DNA of 64,000 nt, taken from NCBI GenBank assembly GCA_031282245.1, contig JAITEB010000015.1:1-64000 (forward strand). Reading direction: 5' to 3'. Below are positions 60,709 through 64,000 of this stretch, piece after piece. This DNA is from Oscillospiraceae bacterium. Lineage in GTDB: Bacteria; Bacillota; Clostridia; Oscillospirales; Ruminococcaceae. The notes under the pieces are model-generated. The model was not told the DNA's origin. It ran no database searches and worked only from the letters and a program-made list of their open reading frames with translations. The position numbers were made by a program, and so were the translations under genes. Position 1 is the stretch's first letter. Each line of letters begins with the position of its first letter.

Positions 60709-61526
60709 ATCTCGTCTTCCTCCTCGCCAAGGTAAGCTTCCTGCACAAGCTTGTTCTGGTGGATCCCCTCCGGGCTGTCGCAGGCCAGGAATTTGCCGAA
60801 AGATATGGCGCAAATCCTGTCGCAGACGCCCATAACAAGGCGCATATCGTGCTCCACCAGCAGAATCGTACAGTTATATTCATCGCGGATGTTGCGAATA
60901 ATATCGGCAAGACCGCCGGTTTCGCTGTCGTTCAGACCCGCCGCCGGCTCGTCCAGAATAATCAAGCTCGGGTTGGAAATAAGCGTTCGGGCCAGCTCGA
61001 CTTTTTTGAGCACTCCATAAGGCTGACCGCCCGCAAGCATATCTTTTCTGTCGTCGATTTCCAGGAATTTCAGCACATCCTCGGCCTTTTTCCGGAACTC
61101 TTTTTCTTCGCGCCGCGCGCGGGGAAGCTTGAACGCCTGCTCGAAAACGCTCGCTTTAAAATTCGTGTGCGCGCCGATCATTACGTTTTCCAGCAGGGAA
61201 AGCTCTTTTATGACCTCGACGTTCTGGAAAGTCCTGACAAGGCCGTGTTTAATTATTTCATGCACAGGGCGGCCTACCAAATTTATAACTTCGCCCTTCT
61301 GGTCGCGGAACCAGACGCTTCCGGAATTGGGCTTGTAAAACTGCGTAACGCAATTGAAAACAGTGGTTTTTCCCGCGCCGTTTGGCCCTATCAGTCCGAA
61401 GATCTCTTTTTCGTTCACTGTGAAAGAAAGATCGTCGACGGCTTTCAGCCCGCCAAAACTGATTGAAAGGTGATCAATACTCAGCGCTTCTCCCTGATTA
61501 AGGGCAGCGGAAGAAATATCAGGCAC
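60705..61526 (-). CDS. livG: Branched-chain amino-acid ABC ATPase LivG
   Basis: About 273 residues. Walker A IGPNGAGKT, LVRTFQNVEVIKELSLLENVMIG (in part), signature region QPYGVLKKVELART, Walker B LIILDEPAAGL, switch His in VEHDMRLV. I chose GTG 61526, which follows AAAGGGGGTG by 8 nt; an ATG at 61550 further inside livM is the alternative. It pairs with LivF as a heterodimer. Confidence 0.92.
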   Translation of the reverse strand: MPDISSAALNQGEALSIDHLSISFGGLKAVDDLSFTVNEKEIFGLIGPNGAGKTTVFNCVTQFYKPNSGSVWFRDQKGEVINLVGRPVHEIIKHGLVRTFQNVEVIKELSLLENVMIGAHTNFKASVFEQAFKLPRARREEKEFRKKAEDVLKFLEIDDRKDMLAGGQPYGVLKKVELARTLISNPSLIILDEPAAGLNDSETGGLADIIRNIRDEYNCTILLVEHDMRLVMGVCDRICAISFGKFLACDSPEGIHQNKLVQEAYLGEEEDEI

Positions 61527-62589
61527 TTTGCGCACCCCCTTTTGCCGCATTCTTTTCTTTTATTCTCTTGATAAACAGCTTTATTCTTGTGGGAATTCCA
61601 GCAAGACCTTCCGGGAAGAACATAATAACCAGAATAATCAACACACCGTTGAAAATATACGGCAGACCGTTTATTTTCCCGATTACGGGCAGATTCTTCA
61701 AAACCAGATCCGGCACGGCCCAAACCAGAAACGCGCCTACTACCGTGCCATAAATCGAGCGCATTCCTCCAATAACTACAGCCGCAAGGACATAAAGCGA
61801 AAGGTTGATGTTCCAGACCGTCGGATATGTGTACTTAATAAAGAAAACATAAAGCGCGCCCGCAAAACCCGCATAAGCCGTGGCCAGCGCAAAAGAAATC
61901 AGCCGGTATTTCAAAAGGTTCACGCCCATGGCCTGCGCCGCGACTTCGCTGCCGCGCATTGCGTGCATCGCGCGCCCCATCTGGCCGTTAACCAGGTTAT
62001 AAGTCAGCATCATGGTCAGAATCAGCGCAATCACAAGCAGAAGATAAGTCCCGCTCCTGTCAAGCTTTGAACCGAAGATCACAGGATAATTAGCCTTTTT
62101 TCCCTGCATTCCGCCGGTGATTTCTTCCACCTGCTCGAATGTCTTAAGCAGGATTTCCGAAACGCACAGCGTCGCGATCGCCAGATAAATGCCCTCTATC
62201 CGGAGGGAAACAAAGCCGATTGCCACGCCGAAAAGCGTCGGAACCGCCACCGCCACAAGCAGCGCTACCCAAAAGCTGAGCTGCAGGTTTTCCGTGAAGA
62301 TCGCCGCCAGGTAAGAGCCAAAACCCATAAAACCCGCCGTGCCCAGAGAAATCAGCCCCGAATAGCCCAAAAGCAGGTTAAGCCCAAGCGCCACAACCGC
62401 ATATATCAGCACGTTGCCCAAATAGCTGAGAGTGCTTGCTTTCATCAGCCCTGCGGACTGAAGAACCGGGAGCAGCGCCAGCACAGCGCCGAACGCAATA
62501 AAACGCAGGTATGTGTTTTTATAAACCGAAAGCGCGAGCGCGCCGCCCTCCTTCAAAAGAGAAGGTGATTTGTTGTTTAATCCGTTCAT
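61519..62589 (-). CDS. livM: Branched-chain amino-acid ABC permease LivM
   Basis: 356 residues with about nine membrane segments. LGLNLLLGYSGLISLGTAGFMGFGSY (in part) and GRAMHAMRGSEVAAQAMGVNLLKYR (in part) are standard LivM marks. GGAGGG lies before the ATG at 62589. Its end overlaps livG. Confidence 0.93.
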   Translation of the reverse strand: MNGLNNKSPSLLKEGGALALSVYKNTYLRFIAFGAVLALLPVLQSAGLMKASTLSYLGNVLIYAVVALGLNLLLGYSGLISLGTAGFMGFGSYLAAIFTENLQLSFWVALLVAVAVPTLFGVAIGFVSLRIEGIYLAIATLCVSEILLKTFEQVEEITGGMQGKKANYPVIFGSKLDRSGTYLLLVIALILTMMLTYNLVNGQMGRAMHAMRGSEVAAQAMGVNLLKYRLISFALATAYAGFAGALYVFFIKYTYPTVWNINLSLYVLAAVVIGGMRSIYGTVVGAFLVWAVPDLVLKNLPVIGKINGLPYIFNGVLIILVIMFFPEGLAGIPTRIKLFIKRIKEKNAAKGGAQSA

Positions 62590-62607
62590 GTTTGCGTATC
62601 CCTCCTT

Positions 62608-63495
62608 TTAGACTTTCTTGACAAGCTTTTTGCCGATAAGCCCGTTTGGTCTTATTATCAAAAAGATCAGTATCAGCAAATACAGAATCTGTTCGCCCCA
62701 AACGGAACTTACATAGTATCTGAGGAAATTGTTGGCCACGCCCATTATATACGCGCCCAAAACCGGCCCGTAAAAAGTCTGGAAACCGCCAAGCACACAG
62801 GCGAACAGCGCGTTCACCTGCACCGCGTTCATAAGAGTCGTCGTAACCGTAGTCGTCGGCGCAATCATCACGCCGGAAAGCAGCCCCAAAACGCCCGCCA
62901 ACGCCCACGCAACCATTGTGACGGTTCTGGTGGGAACGCCCATCAGCCGCGCCGTGCTCTCGTTGGAGGCCGTCGTGCGCACGGCAAGCCCCATCTTTGT
63001 CTTTTGCAGAACATAAAACAGCACTATTGTTATAACTATTCCCGTGCAGATATTCAGCAGGGAATTATAGGAAATCGCCACGGAACCGAAAGTCAAATCG
63101 CCGCTTGTGATAAATCGGGGAAGCTGCAGGGGGTCGACGCCGAAAACCATCGGCGCAAAGCCCAGGAAAATCATAATCAGCCCCAGCGTGATGATCTCTT
63201 TTGCGACATGGGAAGCGTTTTTTATCCGCCTTACTATAAAAAAGTCCACCAGAAAACCAAAAGCGATCGCCACGCCGATCCCGGCAAGAGTGCTTGCCCA
63301 AAGCGGCAGAGAATATGAGGTCAGCAGATATGTAACCGCAAATGTGGAAAACATACCCATGGAGCCTTGCGCGAAGTGCATGATAAAGCTGGTCCGGAAA
63401 ACTATAACAATACCCAGCGCGGCAAGCGCATATACGCTTCCGGTTTCAAGGCTTCGCACAAAAAGCTGCAATATAGTTGCCAGTTCGTTGCCCAT
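62608..63495 (-). CDS. livH: Branched-chain amino-acid ABC permease LivH
   Basis: 295 residues with eight membrane segments. YALAALGIVIVFRTSFIMHFAQGSMGM (in part), VRTTASNESTARLMGV and LGGFQTFYGPVLGAYIMG match LivH. It is first in the livHMGF order on the minus strand. GGAGGT lies about 12 nt before the ATG. Confidence 0.93.
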   Translation of the reverse strand: MGNELATILQLFVRSLETGSVYALAALGIVIVFRTSFIMHFAQGSMGMFSTFAVTYLLTSYSLPLWASTLAGIGVAIAFGFLVDFFIVRRIKNASHVAKEIITLGLIMIFLGFAPMVFGVDPLQLPRFITSGDLTFGSVAISYNSLLNICTGIVITIVLFYVLQKTKMGLAVRTTASNESTARLMGVPTRTVTMVAWALAGVLGLLSGVMIAPTTTVTTTLMNAVQVNALFACVLGGFQTFYGPVLGAYIMGVANNFLRYYVSSVWGEQILYLLILIFLIIRPNGLIGKKLVKKV

Positions 63496-63573
63496 AGTGT
63501 AACAAATACCTCCAATTCAGAAATTTTGAGAGGGTTCCGGGGCGGAAAGCGCTTAAAGGCTTTTAACGCTCCA

Positions 63574-63611
63574 TGACAAAGCTGTCACTGCTCAATATGA
63601 CATTAACGTCA
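63574..63611. promoter_or_regulatory. Pair of TGACA-N4-TGTCA sites upstream of livH
   Basis: Site 1 is TGACA-AAGC-TGTCA (63574-63587). Site 2 is TGACA-TTAA-CGTCA (63598-63611), one mismatch, set in a wider perfect repeat TATGAC-N6-GTCATA. They lie 24 bp apart in the livH leader. Confidence 0.5.
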
Positions 63612-63670
63612 TAGTAACTTACGTTCGTTGCCCCATGCCCCGGAATAGCGGTCAGACTTTGAATACACAT

Positions 63671-63699
63671 ATTATATTCGATAATTTATAAAAACGCAA
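63671..63699 (-). promoter_or_regulatory. Promoter of the liv operon
   Basis: On the minus strand: TTGCGT (63694-63699), 17-nt spacer, TATAAT (63671-63676). Confidence 0.55.
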
Positions 63700-63770
63700 T
63701 AGCAAATTTAAAATTTATCTAAAAATATATTTTGTAAAATCTTTTTTTTAGATTTTTTTTCAAAAACCTA

Positions 63771-63799
63771 TTGAATTAAAATTTTATATTTGATATAAT
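63771..63799 (+). promoter_or_regulatory. Promoter of the gene at the right edge
   Basis: TTGAAT (63771-63776), 17-nt spacer, TATAAT (63794-63799). Confidence 0.65.
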
Positions 63800-63811
63800 T
63801 TTAATTGGATG

Positions 63812-63825
63812 TGACAATAGTGTCA
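63812..63825 (+). promoter_or_regulatory. Third TGACA-N4-TGTCA site, downstream of the right-edge promoter
   Basis: TGACA-ATAG-TGTCA, about 12 bp after the -10 box and so near the start of transcription. Same design as the two sites at 63574-63611. Confidence 0.5.
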
Positions 63826-63986
63826 TGTTGCTAAATGACTTATTTATCATACAACCCGTGACTTCTATGCATTAATTTTTTGTTGAAAGCTCAAGCGCAA
63901 GTCTTGTCTTATTCACCAAATATTCAATCTTAAGCCACAAATTACCGCAAAGAATATGCGATTGTAAAGAAAGGAGCTTTTTCACT

Positions 63987-64000
63987 ATGGGTGAGACCAA
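63987..64000 (+). CDS. Start of a further gene, cut by the window edge
   Basis: AAAGGAG at about 63969-63976, then ATG at 63987 and the codons for Met-Gly-Glu-Thr. A promoter lies at 63771-63799 with a ~180-nt leader. The product cannot be told. Confidence 0.5.

Noticed and set aside
1-64000. CRISPR array, tRNA or rRNA genes, phage block
   Set aside because: I looked for spaced direct repeats, CCA-ended cloverleaf pieces, 16S/23S motifs and phage structural proteins, and found none.

Overview
The window reads as chromosomal DNA of an endospore-forming Clostridia-type Firmicute. It carries spore genes (gpr, spoVAC-AD-AE), a long single-chain purL of the clostridial kind, the tig-clpP-clpX order, der-plsY, rex, rpsU, strong AGGAGG ribosome sites, and sigma-A promoters that can be read by eye. 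I see no rRNA, tRNA, CRISPR array, prophage or intact insertion sequence. No species can be named from sequence alone.

Layout, left to right. 1-2.5 kb: an SDR sugar-acid dehydrogenase and a lone polyprenyl-phosphate sugar transferase. 2.6-6.4 kb: tig-clpP-clpX and a tiny Ser-rich lipoprotein. 6.5-11.5 kb: a manno-oligosaccharide unit (GPH symporter, GH2 beta-mannosidase, divergent AraC regulator). 11.6-18.5 kb: rpsU, a membrane phosphoesterase, an orphan metQ, a candidate small transcript, an ECF S-component with a DUF1893 partner, and a three-gene ABC importer of the TrpX/PF04392 type. 18.7-26.4 kb: an alpha/beta-hydrolase that has lost its catalytic residues, purL, a DUF559 nuclease-like gene, a 220-bp element with near-perfect 52-bp inverted arms, der and plsY. 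26.4-33.3 kb: two sugar-kinase-fold genes including a eukaryotic-type hexokinase, the spore genes, and a thioredoxin reductase.

33.3-54.7 kb is the main accessory feature: a 20-kb arabinan/arabinose-polymer locus read rightward from a divergent ArsR-like regulator. It holds an MsmK-type ATPase, an exported GH43 arabinanase, two complete sets of carbohydrate ABC permeases with two very different binding proteins (one a 992-residue protein without a lipobox), an NHL-TPR-Yip1 membrane protein, a DUF5696 protein, a LamG-type surface lipoprotein, and intracellular GH43 and GH51 arabinofuranosidases. The likely flow is: cut arabinan outside, bind and import oligosaccharides with two importers that share one ATPase, then trim to arabinose inside. 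The roles of the Yip1 and DUF5696 proteins are not known.

54.7-64 kb: cysK, rex, a small membrane protein, a transposase-like gene with a broken DDE motif but a clean promoter, a small DUF3787-like protein, and a livHMGF-livK branched-chain amino-acid type importer, followed by the first codons of one more gene.

The strongest regulatory observation is that metQ (13.8 kb) and cysK (55.7 kb), both sulfur genes, carry the same 21-bp inverted repeat AACATAT-N7-ATATGTT just downstream of their -10 boxes. Two neighbouring genes that flank the 220-bp element (DUF559 and der) appear to start at ATA and ATT codons.
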